This document shows positions 43,717-56,000 of a stretch of 64,000 nt of DNA, piece by piece. The DNA comes from Incurvaria masculella. Lineage: Eukaryota > Arthropoda > Insecta > Lepidoptera > Incurvariidae. The translations under genes and the position numbers were made by a program. Location of the stretch: assembly GCA_946894095.1 (NCBI GenBank), contig OX335645.2:19739001-19803000 (forward strand), read 5' to 3'. Under the pieces are notes generated by a model. That model ran no database searches. It had not been told where the DNA came from and saw only the letters and a program-made list of their open reading frames with translations. Each line of letters opens with the position of its first letter. Position 1 is the stretch's first letter.

Positions 43717-44547
43717 TCGAACATCAGTGGAAGCTATCCGTCAAGTTCAAGCTATAGTGTTTCCTAATATCCGGAATAAATCCTACCTATCAGTGCTCTT
43801 AAATGTTTGCGTTGATCAAACATTCGATTCACAAATAATGAATGATTCTTCTCCATCAGACCTTATAGTGAATCGAAAATTATGAACACAATTGTTATCC
43901 ATATCTCTCTCGTTTGTCATTTGACAAAATAATAAAATTCGCCCTTCGCTAAGATGCGTTCCTATTGTCAGTTTAGAATTCACTACCTAACACTCCTACA
44001 GTGAGATGTCAAGTATTATTTAAATATGTCCTTCCTAATGATGTCTCCAATGACATTATTTAAATTCCAGAAAATAATCATTTTCCTGAAATGTTCATTA
44101 CATAATTCACTTCCTAAAGAGGCCGTAAAAATATTGAAAGATTTGCCAGGTGCAAATCCTATCATTTAAGTGAGTGAAATTTCCCTAGATTCAAGTATAC
44201 GTCGTCTTTCGTGTCCCTAATTCTTCACGCTTTCATACTTGGTAAATATTCACTCATATTTACTTTATTTATATCAATATAGATATATCAATTATATTTT
44301 CCCCTTTATTATTATATTAACTTAATATCATTATCAAAATCATTTTATATTATACCCCTTTATTCACGTTACCTAACGTTTATTTTATCATCATATATTA
44401 ATCATTTTATCATTTATATCATCAATTATTATCCCCATTATTCACGTTAACTAACGTATATTCTTTATATAGATTAGATTAGACGACTTCCTTTTTCCTA
44501 AGAAGTTTACGCCAAAAAGAGTGAGCAAATAGCCACCCAAAATAGAA

Positions 44548-44770
44548 CAAATTTGAGTACAAGAATGTACTCAATATGTATTTAAGTAATACATTCTAGA
44601 CAAGTTAATGTAAACCTCCCTTTCTCTAAGGAGAGTTCACTATGGAGCAAGCAGCTTCCCCAAAAAAATTTGAGTATAAGAGAGTACTCAATATGTATTT
44701 TAATCCATACATACATTATAGTCAAGAATAACGTAAAACCCTTTTTTCTTAAAGAGTATTTATTCACAAG
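44548..44770. repeat. ~115-bp tandem duplication in the LTR element
   Basis: ATTTGAGTACAAGAATGTAC-TCAATATGTATTT (44551) recurs as ATTTGAGTATAAGAGAGTAC-TCAATATGTATTT (44666). Both are followed by TACAT...GTCAAGAATAACGTAAA-type sequence. A similar diverged pair lies at 45130-45330 (GCATGAAGTCCTAA / GACATGAAGTCTTAA). Confidence 0.7.
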
Positions 44771-45904
44771 GTTAAGCACAGAGCTTACACAAACTAGATT
44801 AAATTAGCATACAACTAATTACACAATATTTAACTAATTCTAAACTAATATAATCTAAACTACACGAGCTATACAAAAAGCACTACGTTAAAGCAGCCAA
44901 ATTAAATATACATTACACCTTTATTTTGGAACGTTTAAAGGGAAACTATTGTATAGTTTTATTAGGTTTTTATAATATCGCTGACATGAATTATACCCAC
45001 GCTTGTTCCGTCAACATTCCCTATCAAATAAGTATTTTTTAGAGTTTCGTTTTAAAACGATTGACTTAATAAACGTGGAGATAGTTTATTTGAAAAAACT
45101 TTGCTCCATCATATAGTACCTATAATCAAATAAATCTCAATTAAAGCATGAAGTCCTAAGAACCTCCTGGCATATTAGTTTGATAATAAAATATTTTGTT
45201 TATAATCCCCGTTTATATTTATTTAAATCAAGTTATAGCACAATCAGTTCAAGTTCAGTTAAGACATGAAGTCTTAAAATCAAACTGGCATGGCACCTTG
45301 TTTGTAAAATATTTTGTGTATAGTCACCATTCGTGCTTGTTTCATATGTATCGAATAAGTATCTCATTAACCATACACAATATGTTTCGCGACAAACAGC
45401 AATACACAGTTGAGATATCCCACCTTTGTTTACATTAAACGTATAAACGAATAGCCCAAACTATTCGACGAGTAATAAGCGGACGTCAAACGACATACGC
45501 TGTCATTCTTTGTTATCAATTCAATGTCAATAGATATTTGGCATGTAAATACGCATCGGATCAAAGTGAATAGTAAATATTTTATGTATCATAAAGTAAA
45601 TTAATGACCACGCAATTAAATTAAAACGCATAAACGATATTTGCCGAACTAAATTCCGAAAATTAATAAGTCGCAGGAGAAAAGAAAAGTGCAAACGCAA
45701 AAATTCACCGATCGCGGTACATAATCACGAAGGCAAATGTGATATGTACTAAATATAAATTACATAGTACGTATATACGCGGGGTGAAATAAAGTCACCA
45801 AATTTAGACGAGATGGAAATATAGGATGGAAAAATCAAATATTTTCTCAAATCCTCCGATCACACAGATGCATAGGAATAAATGTTTATAGATTGAGCGC
45901 CAGA

Positions 45905-46914
45905 TGTAGGGCTCGTTGGATTTGGGTTGTGGTGTGGTGCGTGTAGAAGGTGGTGAGTGAGTGATGAGTGAGGATGTAAAGGTTTTGTCTCCTCCACGGC
46001 GACTTGCTAGATATCTAGGAAATGCAGGTGACGTGTAGAGCATTCCTCAATCTCGATGCCTCGGGTCGCTCAGTCGGAAGCTCAGGGTGCAGGGTCGAAG
46101 CTACGGAAGAAAATACGTACAAACCCTACCTAATCTATGCATCTGCTTGGAGAGGACTTTTGAGGAAATATTCAAACACACAGCATGAAGGTGAAGTGAT
46201 GTTTATTGAAGTATATTATTGCACAAACAGAAGTGTAAAACTGTTAGGCTGATGCGACATACCGATGAACCTCTAGTCCTACCGCCGGTCTCGTTTGTAG
46301 GGTCTTCGTCCCGCTCCTCAGATGAGACTGGAACTGGTCGGACGGCTACAGGCTCCCTGCTCCAACTCCGCTCTCATCAACTGGCTGACTCCAAACATCA
46401 CCGGAATAAACTGCACGGCCTCTACACTTGGTCTCTTATGAGAACCTGATCAAAGAGTCATAAGGTCTTTCACGGGCCGCGTGATCTGACTCGCACACCA
46501 CTTGGTGTCGAGGATACGGCGGACACTCGCGGGAGGACTTCCCTCAGGGTGCAGCTGCGTCGAAGGCCAGAGGCGAGATCCTCACACCCTTCCGATTGGT
46601 GGGGATTCCTTCAAGATGGCGCTGCAAAAACGCGATGAAAGCTCTCAACGGAGCTCTGGTCTGTACGGGCGCGGGAGTCCAACTGAACCCAATATTTTCA
46701 TTTTCAGTTCAGTGATATTCTCCTGTTTTTATTTTTATTTTCCAGAATCTTCCAAACTTGTCACATTTCCATGGCAACGTTTCGAAATTTGAAACTCCTA
46801 GTGTGTCCTCTCTTGATCATATTTTTCTTTCTTCAGCCATAGACAGTTGTCTATGGGCAACCTATATTTTACTTGCCGCGGAAATAAAGACAATACTAAA
46901 TATAACATCCTACA
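45905..46914 (+). repeat. 3' LTR, 1010 bp
   Basis: Copy of 40922-41931; see the LTR element entry. It is followed directly by the CTGT target duplicate and 57 bp later by a family A copy. Confidence 0.9.
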
Positions 46915-46970
46915 CTGTTTGTTAAAGGTTTTAATGTTTTTTTTATTTTAACGCCAACAAACTAAAAAAA

Positions 46971-47247
46971 CCGGCCAAGTGCGAGTCGGACTCGAACACG
47001 AAGGGTTCCGTACCATCGTACAAGATTTACCGCAAAACCAAAACAGTTTTTTGTATGACTCCTTTAATTTTTATTATTTTATAAATTTACCTATTTGTTG
47101 TTATAGCGGCAAAATAAATACGTAATCTGTGAAAATATCAGCTTCCTATCTGTTACGGTTCATGAGAAACAGCCCTGTGACAGACGGACGGACAGCGGAG
47201 GCTTAGTAACAGGGTTCCGTTTTCACCCTTTGGGTACGGAATCCTAA
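46971..47247 (+). mobile_element. family A repeat
   Basis: Plus-strand copy from CCGGCCAAGTGCGAGTCGG to GGTACGGAATCCTAA, with an A run before it. The terminal hairpin is in the standard orientation. Confidence 0.85.
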
Positions 47248-47409
47248 AAATTGTTTTTGTTCTTAATCATTTATTTTTTCAATGTGTTTTAAATTTAGTA
47301 TAAAATGTTTAGAATATTTATAAAAATCTACAGTTTTGGATTTTATCATGGATTCTTCTGCTATGTAAATTTGTTTCGTCATTATTTCGTTACCCATTCG
47401 CTCCTCCCA

Positions 47410-47560
47410 GTTTTTTTTATGCAACCTGACTAGGATGGCTAATAACACACAACTGCCGTTATGATATTAGCCCAATACACCACATTTTCGAAAGAATTAG
47501 GTGCCAACCCAGAACCTTCCCTCACGCCTACACTGAACTGGATGGGAAACACGGAAAAAA
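47410..47560 (-). repeat. SINE 3' fragment
   Basis: TTTTTTTTATGCAACCTGACTAGGATGG is the inverted SINE tail. It continues with GTTATGATATTAGCCC and GGTGCCAACCCAGAACCTTCC and ends with CTGAACTGGATGGGAAACACGG. Confidence 0.75.
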
Positions 47561-48730
47561 AATCATTGCCGCTTCAAACATAGTTTCATGCTATAGTTAT
47601 GAATACTATTATTAGAATAGCAGAAATATGTTTCTTTACTTGACATAATATGTTAAAGTAATGACTTTTATGTTATACTTAAACCAATTTAAAAATATTG
47701 AAGTCAGGTATATTAAATGATATAAGAGGCTATAGCGGATATGACTAGCCGCAGCCACCCGCAACCTGTTTTGGCACTAGCATCACGGCGGAGTTACTTG
47801 CGCTGGGTACGGATTGTGGTAAACACCTGCATGAGACGGGTGGTTTCATCGTTCCCACCAAAGATAATACTAATAATTACTTCATAATAGATGGCCACCT
47901 TCACACAATGTCTTCTCCTTTCGCAGTTGTTTGCCGGCAGCAATAAAACTAATGATACCTCAAGAATATTTACGCCAAATTAAGCTTAGCACTCTGCGCG
48001 GAAAGATGAAATTTTTTTTGGCCAACCTAGTCCATCCCTTTTTGAAAGATAAGAATGTTTGAGGTATATCTGTGTACTTTAGGCACTCTTTTACACAGGT
48101 CCTAAAAAAATTCAATAAGTCGAGCTTGAAGAAAAATTGGGGCATTTTTTGTCTAGTTGAGAACTCTACACCCGCAGTCTGTAAATACTGAGTAACTTAA
48201 ACTCGTAATGGCGTGAAGCCTAATCGGTCCAAAACAAAACACCTACTCACCAATAATGCTTGTCTATGAAAGGTATTGCAATATGATAATGCACTCTCTA
48301 AGGTAAATCTGGGAGTTCATATACCCTGTATAATAATAGGGTTCGGAAACATTGCTGTTTTCGTTCATAGGTTGCCAAACAAGGTATACACTGGACTTGG
48401 AAATTTTTAGTTTATCCGTTGCAACTCTCACCGATTTTGTAGATGCCTGTTCAAAAACCTTTTTTACTCGGCTTATATTTCTTCATGTAGATACTAGACT
48501 AAGTCTTCACGGAATCTTTTTAAAATCGGCCTCTTCCGTTTCTTTGTGACGTTTTATTATTCGGTACATACTAATTCTTCTTGCGCCCTCTTCAATAATA
48601 TGACGCTCTATCTCATATTTCTCATGAATCAAATAGTATTGAATAACTATCTTTGAAAACAATGTTTGTTCGGCTCCATTAATTTAAAAAAATGCAAGAC
48701 TGTTTTTAAACCGGCCTATTTTGACAGATT
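47561..48730. other. intergenic DNA, no gene seen
   Basis: Contains at 47820-47945 a block (GTGGTAAACACCTGCATG ... CAGTTGTTTGCCGGCAGCAATAAAACT) recurring inverted at about 50135-50225 (TTTTATTGCTGCCGGCACAA...GGCCATCTATTACGAAGTAAT). This is another unnamed repeat pair. Confidence 0.45.
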
Positions 48731-48732
48731 AG

Positions 48733-49077
48733 TTAAGTATGGTTACCATGACAATTATTTATTTTATCTGTGAAAACTTTTTCTGTGGCCACTTTGATTT
48801 TGATTAAAGTCTCTTTACTTCTGGGACTTCCTTTATGACCCGACCTATTATATAAACCTATGCCGCCGTGGCCCTTTTGAAAGCTCACAAGAAAAGAGTC
48901 GTAAACTGGCTCGCTGAAATTCCTAAAATCAATTGCCAATGCCGCTTCTTTGAAATAATATATCAAACAATAGGCTGGCACGCCGTCGACACTCCTCGTC
49001 TGTGTGAGATTCACCGTCGGCGCAGCGGCGGAGCGCGGCGCGCTACGAAACATCGCGAGGGTTATCACTCGACACAA
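48733..49077 (-). CDS. uncharacterised 114-codon open frame (doubtful)
   Basis: A continuous minus-strand frame with an ATG start. Its first 25 residues are Ala/Arg/Pro-rich and CpG-rich; the rest is of ordinary composition (LIYYFKEAALAIDFRNFSEP, RSGHKGSPRSKETLIKIKVA). I recognise no family and see no splice structure, TATA box or nearby poly(A) signal that would prove a gene. The GC-rich sequence upstream (49440-49570) could be its promoter. It may be a small gene, a 5' exon or chance. Confidence 0.25.
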   Translation of the reverse strand: MCRVITLAMFRSAPRSAAAPTVNLTQTRSVDGVPAYCLIYYFKEAALAIDFRNFSEPVYDSFLVSFQKGHGGIGLYNRSGHKGSPRSKETLIKIKVATEKVFTDKINNCHGNHT

Positions 49078-50845
49078 TGGGGATATTAAAATAAACCAGA
49101 CTGTACGAAATGATTATTATTTATTGTATGTTCTTTTTTCAACACATGTTTACATCATCATTCGTTTAACTTTTAACAATAAACTTTTTATACATGGCTC
49201 ACATTATAAGAACATAAACATAATTTTTAAGCTATGTTAAAGTACATTAGTCATATAAATGATGGATCAAATATTAAGAACATTCAGGGGTTTATAATTC
49301 CGCTTTTTCATCTTAAAAGCTTTATCTTTATAGCTTATAAGTTTCCCCCATTACTTAAAATGAAGAAAAAACACACACACACACAACCACTCCAAAAAAT
49401 CACGACGTTGGTCGACTTTGCACGTTGTAATAATAAATGACTCGGAGAGTACCAAACTAACGCGAGGTTGCACAGTCAGTGACAACCTTTGACCGCAGTA
49501 TTCCTGGGAAGATGCGGACTCGCCCCGCGCACTCCGCGCACCCCCGCACCACGCACACATAGCCGATAGCACACGCATAGAAATACACTCATAAGTTTCG
49601 CTTCTGTTACGTTAGTTATTTATTCGGTGCTGTTGGTCACACTACCATATAAATTACTGCCGAAATGCAGGTGCTCATAATTAGTAGGAACACCTGCATT
49701 TAGACCATAACAATTTTATAATGACTTAGAGCTTTTCACTAAGCAAGTTTATACGAAATAAATATAATATTTGTAAATAAAAAATATGTTGAATAAAATA
49801 ATACGTAAGGTATATTATGAATTGAATTGAAAATTGTACTTATTATATTTTACAGACGGATGGGTTCGTAACTAATAACAAAAAAATACAAGTAACTTCA
49901 AGAATAAATAAAGATGTAAAGATGTATGGAAATATAGACTGAATATTCTTTTATCAAAACACATCTCTTAATATTAATTTAATGTGGCACTCAACTATTT
50001 AAATAGCTTGTCTCAGCGCGCTCGTCATAGCATAACATGTGTTAATCCTGAACAGCCGCACAATTTGGCGCTGCTAAGTGAATGTCATGTTTCGGGGCAG
50101 CGCGATAAGCTTAATTTGGTGTAAACATTCTCGAGGTACCTGGAGTTTTATTGCTGCCGGCACAAACAACTGCGAAAGGCTTGCACTTCGTACGGAGATG
50201 GCCATCTATTACGAAGTAATTATTAGTATTATCTTTGCTAGTAAGCTCTGAATTCAATCAGATGCCGACCAATGTGTTACATGAGACTTCAGTTAAGGTA
50301 TTTTTGATCGTCATTGAAATCGTTATGATTTTCAGATCCTTAGGATGTTTTTGTTATTGCAGCAGCATTGTACGAATTTGTGTTTATGTAAAATACATTA
50401 ACAACAAGGTAGTTACAAAGTAGCTACATATTTCTTTTATATTAGTATACCTGTTGTATGCCATAAAATATCACGAACTGAAGTGCGAACTAACAAACAA
50501 TATATTTTACTGCCGTAAAAACGCGTATCATCGAGTCCTGCAACACATTTCCTGAAATCAACCGCTCGATTTGTATTGTTCACTGTTTACAACCTTCAGG
50601 TGCATACATTTTTACATCAAACATTTCCTTGAGTTGTTGTTTCGTTTTCAAAAAGAATCTGTGCAATATATCTACCAGTCCGTTACGTTTTTATAGTCGT
50701 ATTCAGAGTGAACTGTCAAATTTTAGTACGCAGACTAGCACTGGACTAACCATACAAAATACTATTTAGTTCGGCGATAATCGGTGTATTATAGGTAGTC
50801 CGCCAACTCTGATTACTACTGTTAGGGCTTAGGAATGAAAGTATA
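49078..50845. other. intergenic DNA with a hairpin and GC patch
   Basis: A GC-rich patch is at 49440-49575 with a (CA)n run at 49370-49386. An 11-bp-arm hairpin (AAATGCAGGTG / CACCTGCATTT) is at 49663-49701. No gene seen. Confidence 0.4.
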
Positions 50846-50849
50846 CATA

Positions 50850-51050
50850 CTAGTGGCGCGGGGACTAGACTAGAGGCCTGGGTTCAGATCCTCGCCCGTT
50901 CATGCACTACTTTCTTTCTCATTCTGAGTTATATAAGTGCATTTTGGTTACGAATGTGAGCTGGTCCATAGTTCGGAATCCATTTGAAACTGTAGGTCCC
51001 TTTCCCCTACTAGGTGCTAGGGTTTAAGCCCGCCCGGGTATCATAACGGT
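50850..51050 (+). repeat. SINE copy with a different tRNA-like head
   Basis: The head GTGGCGCGGGGACTAGACTA...GGGTTCAGATCCTCGCCCG has box A/box B spacing like a tRNA. It is joined to the family body (GTTCGGAATCCATTTGAAAC, TAGGTCCC, CTAGGTGCTAGGGTTTAAGC, CCGCCCGGGTATCAT). The other copies use a different head, so the family shares a body across heads. Confidence 0.65.
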
Positions 51051-52740
51051 AGTTTTGTGGTATGGCAGGCTGCATAAAAAACGACAGCACTTTCAGTACA
51101 ATCTGTCAAATGCATACAATATTTCAAAATCAAGTCTAAAGTCAAAATCTTTTTCAGATGAGCAAAAGTTATGTTTTTGGTGTGTAAACCCCACTTTGTA
51201 ACGTAAATTAATATATATGTTTCACGCTTATTCACTAGATAAATATGTTATCTAATACTACAAAAAAGAAAAGTGACTGCCAAGCAATTACCTAAATTAG
51301 AGGTGGTAGGGAACAGAAAGAATGTTTTTTAAAACTATATAAGGTATTGGCCACAGGCCTCATAAAATATTTAAAATACATATTTATAAGTTAGCCGTTA
51401 AGAAAATTCTATTATATATAGATTTTTTTAAATTTTAATTATGATTATTGTATTTTGTTAACTTCATTTTGCTAAAATAGAATTTGCCAATTAATGTTTG
51501 TTTGAATATGTAGGTTGGCCCAAGCGTATAACTAGAGTTTCTTAGATCTATGTAAAATAATACAAGTTTCTTATTCTTATGCAGATCATTCTTTCGATGC
51601 ACCTTCAAATGTTTTATTTGTCTCAAATATAAAAATAACACTACCTACATATGATTTTGTCAATTAACTTTGATGAAATGTGTATGAACTGCGTTCATTT
51701 TTATTTTAGGCAAGTTTAAAATTAAGAGGTGCTTAATATTGCCTCCAATATCACCCCTGCTGTCGCGTGTGAATTTAAAAGAGCAACCCGTATAGTATAC
51801 ATAATATTTTATATTAATTTTTAAAATAACCTCAAGATGATATTTATTTCCATTAAGTACAGATAATATTGTTTAATATGTGTTTAATATTGTTTTATTC
51901 AACCTAACATTAAAAAAACTGATAAAATATAAAAAGCAGTATTGATAAATAAAACTCTACAATCGGTACATAATCACGAACCGATCGTGATTTGAATAAA
52001 ATTCCAACCGCATTAAGTGTAATACAACATTTATCAGATCTGAATTAATTCGCCACCTCTGAAATATTTAAACCACTCTGGCGCGTCGAACGACTATAGA
52101 GCGTCGTAAATGATCTTGCCGGACCTAGCGACATCGTGAGAATGAAAGCTATTGGATGATTTCTGACTAGCCGTGGCCCGCCCTATTTTTTCAGAACACC
52201 AATAGCCGATTTTACGCTGGACTCAGTTGGAGCCTTAAGTAGGTACATCATTTTGGACCGAACCATTTTCGAAATCACTGTCTAGTTTGACAGCACATAT
52301 TGTAATAAATAAATGCTATAACATATGTACTAGCTATCTTATACAATAGATGATCAACTTATCTTCTTTATTAAATGCAAGTTACTTTTTATATTGTAAA
52401 AACTAGTCAAGTCAAAATTTAAGGTTAAATTTATCCGTGGTTATCTGCTTTGTTTAAATAATTCGACTGTTCAAATTTAAGAAGTCATTTTTTAAAAATA
52501 GCGAATACAGATGCAGCAGAAAAAATAATAAATTGTGTTTTAAATTGGTTTAAGAATGCCGTTTGTTTTATTTTTATAAATACTTTTCCGAAAATCTATA
52601 GGACTTGTCTCCCATTTATGTTTTTGATAGGTAGCTCTACTACACTAACATAATTCAAAAATATACAACTAATATCCACTAGTAGATTATTGAAATTTTA
52701 AAGTTTTCATGTTTGGATATTTTGTTATGGAAATTTCTGT
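51051..52740. other. AT-rich intergenic DNA, no gene seen
   Basis: Nothing beyond short chance frames. Confidence 0.4.
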
Positions 52741-52741
52741 A

Positions 52742-52990
52742 TCAGGGTTTTTTTTTATATAACTTGACATGGATGGTTAGCAACACACCTACGGTCGATA
52801 TATTAGCCCAAGACCAAGTAGGAATTAGGAACCATGCCAGGATTTTTCTTATACATATTGCATGGCTACATTGAACTGATACACTCTGACAATTTTCATG
52901 GCAGGGCGGGATTATCCCGACCACCTATTAAATAAGGAAGAGAACAGTTTTATGTGGAATCCGAACAACGAACGACAGTTTTTGAAGACT
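52742..52990 (-). repeat. SINE copy just upstream of the acid phosphatase start
   Basis: From the inverted tail (TTTTTTTATATAACTTGACATGG) through ATATTAGCCCAAGACC and CATGCCAGGATTTTTC to CCCGACCACCTATTA and TTTATGTGGAATCCGAAC. It ends about 70 bp before the ATG at 53046, so it lies in or next to the core promoter and 5' leader. Confidence 0.8.
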
Positions 52991-53045
52991 GAATTCTATC
53001 GATGTTTCAAGCAATCTGAAGACGATGTATTCTGGAGAGGGGGTA

Positions 53046-56000
53046 ATGAGGGCGGCGGTGGTGGCGGTGGGGCTGGCTCTCCTGCTGGCTGCGGGAGCGG
53101 CGGCGGACCTGGAGGCAGACCTGGCGGGGACAAAGCTTCTATACACTTTTGTGGTCTGTTCGGGGATAGTTCAATAATTTTCTCCATTTGTTTACGTGCA
53201 CGTTAAGCGTTGCATACTGCCCGTATATTGTTCGCAGGCCTTACGACAAAATACCAAAAATCGTCATTGTTCCTAGGTGCATCCGCACCTGCGCGCGTTG
53301 AGCACCAGTCGAGAAATAGCCAACAACACTAAAAACTCAAAAAGTCAAAAACCAATGTTTTCATTTTTATCGCGGCTGGCTTGCCTCGTCGATGTTGCGC
53401 CAATTTTCCCAGATGAGGAATAGCGGTCTCACGTTATCGGCACTCCGGGTGCTAGATCTTGCACACACACACCCTCAAACACCCTCACTCACAACACAAG
53501 TGGGTTTGGAAAAAAGCATACTAGGTCACTAAATACATACAACAATACTGGATTATTTGCTAGCTATACAGTAATACAAGTAATTCTCCCATAACCTATC
53601 TCCATTAGCACATGCCAGCCGGAAATCCAATTTGAGAGCCGTCTCAAAGACAACTTTCCTCTATTCCCTGGAGATCTGGTAAGGGGGATGGCAAAGATAC
53701 ATACAGCCTAAACCAAAGGCTCGTTTGGGTGTTTGCAGTTATTTCTTGTAGTTTCTTATGTAGCCATGAAAGCACACTGGAAAAATTCACTCTGCAAAAG
53801 AGAACAGCAGAACCAGCGCGCCGTGTAAAAAGGCAAGTGGAGACATCTGTTGACCAAGGTCGGTCGGCGAGAAAATATTACCTACGACGCCGGAATATCG
53901 CAGTTTCGCAACGCCGTCATAGATGGTGTGCTTGTAACAATATTTAGTCTGTTTTCTTGGACTATTTATAGAAAAGAACTATGTAAGTATTTCGAATTGA
54001 TTTGTTCCAGATTATTCGACATGGTGACCGCGTGCCTGAGCCTTACGAGTTAGCTCAATTCCCCAAGGGACCAAAGAACCTTGGCTCTTATCCCACTTAC
54101 GGCTTCGGACAACTGACCAATGTGAGTAAGTACTTAGATAAATGTGATTATAAGGATTTCAAGCTAGCATTTTGTGCATCGACATACTGTAATGTATCTA
54201 CATATTTAAATTTACTTTACTAACACCCGGTTTCACCACCCCCAGCTACAGTCACCCCAAAGTTACCTTTTGGTTTCACAATATAAATATGCAATGTAAA
54301 CGAAAGTTAACTATCAGATTTTAGGTTGCTGGAGGCGGCGGAAACCTGGAAATTGAAGCTACTAAAATTAGTTTTTCGTTTTTTGTTCCTCGCATGCAAC
54401 CTAGTTCCTGTGTGGTGTGTTGGGATAATTACATGAATGGAGGTGTAGCAGTAGCCTAGTTACATAAAAACATGTGGGGAATGTAATTTTCTGATGCTCG
54501 CGGGCCCACCTAATGTCAATAGTTGACCATTGCTACCCACAAAAGAGAAAGGAAGTTGCTATCTACCACTAGAAATTAAAATAAAGGTAGTGCAGCGAAA
54601 TCACATAACAAACAAATAAACAAACAAACTATATCGATCTAGCGACCCGACCCGGCTTCGCACGGGTACAAGTAACCAGTGCTTCGATTGTGATTAGCCC
54701 GCGAATAACAAAAACCTATCTATCTGTGATCCGATTAACCAAATTTCAAAGGATCATCCGCTAAGATTGCCTAAAAATTTCATGAAAATCGGTCATAGCG
54801 CCTTTATATCAGTTTGGACATTCATCTAAACGGATGTTCTAAATTTCCAAACATTCACCCCAGCGGAGCTTCTAAATTTCCAAACTGCGCAGGATCACCT
54901 GCTGGGTTAATCTGAAGATTGCTTCACCCAAGTGGAGCTCCTAACTTTTCCAAACTTCATAGGATCACCAGCGGGAATAATCTGAAGTTTACCTGAAAGT
55001 GCCATCAAAATCGGTCCTTTTGGAATCCATCGAATATTATTTATAAATTTATCTTCTCCGTAGCTACTGAAGATTGGAGGGAGACGGGCAAGATCCATCC
55101 CGTCAATTATGTGCCCAGCAGGAATAAACTCTAAGGGCCGAGTGCACGAAAGCACAAAAATCTAAATCAACGTCAACGTATGATTAAACACGTCATTTTG
55201 TATGGATAGTATGGAAGCAACTCCGTGCGGTTCACTAAAAGTGACGTGTTTGAACATCGATTAACTCAGCCGTCTTTTCGTGCAATCGGGGCTAAATCAA
55301 ACAATACCACAAACCTTTGGGTTGACAGGTCGGCAAGCAGCGCGCGTACGCCACCGGCACGTACCTGCGGTCCCGCTACAACGGCTTCCTGGACACCAAC
55401 TACTTGCCCAACGAGATCTCCATCAGCGCCGTGGACGTGGACCGCACTAAGATGACGGCGCTGGCTGCTCTGGCCGCGATGTACCCGCCGACGAGGCAGC
55501 AGCTCTGGAACCCCAAGCTGCCGTGGCAGCCCATCCCCTACACCATCAAGAAAGTACCCAACGCGGGTCCAAGCGAAGTGATACTCATATAATGAAAATT
55601 GTTTCTGCTTCTCTTTCATTTAGTTAGAGACTACTAGCTGAGATACCCGGAGCCGCTTAGATCAATTTCATTTTAGACATTCACCCGAGCGGAGCTCCTA
55701 AACTGGGCTAATCTGAAGATTGCCTGAAAATTTCATAAATATCGGTCCAGTCGTTTTGGAATCCATGGATAACATATAAACATCCATACCCATACACATT
55801 TTATATAGATAGACAAGATGTTATTATGTGCTGCAAGGAGATATTCTAACTCGGAACGAACGTCGAAATGTTATGTATGTACATACGAGTATATTTTTTC
55901 ATTACTTAGGGTCGGTTTACATACTTAGCCCCGGTTGCACGAAGAAACGGCTGAGTTAATCAATGTTCAAACGCGTCATTTTTAGTGATCCGCATATAGA

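Larger units (their letters stand above)
40922..46914 (+). mobile_element. non-autonomous LTR retrotransposon (LARD-like), 5,993 bp
   Basis: Two 1010-bp direct terminal repeats (40922-41931 and 45905-46914) both begin TGTAGGG and end CCTACA, the TG...CA rule of LTRs. The element is bounded by CTGT (40918-40921) and CTGT (46915-46918), a 4-bp target duplication. The 3,973-bp interior has no frame longer than about 80 codons and no gag, protease, RT or integrase motif. It is very AT-rich and made of degenerate tandem repeats. No clear tRNA primer-binding site follows the 5' LTR and no polypurine tract abuts the 3' LTR. Strand is inferred from an AATAAA near one end of the LTR. It would depend on proteins from another LTR element. 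Confidence 0.85.

Noticed and set aside
41039..46792. Open frames of 76, 76 and 96 codons conserved perfectly in two places, looking like a duplicated gene
   Set aside because: They lie inside the two near-identical LTRs, so conservation reflects the recent retrotransposition. The frames overlap each other and have no recognised domain.
52898..53206. Gly-rich 102-codon frame at the acid phosphatase 5' end
   Set aside because: It is the wrong frame of the signal-peptide exon (53046-53153) fused to upstream SINE sequence.
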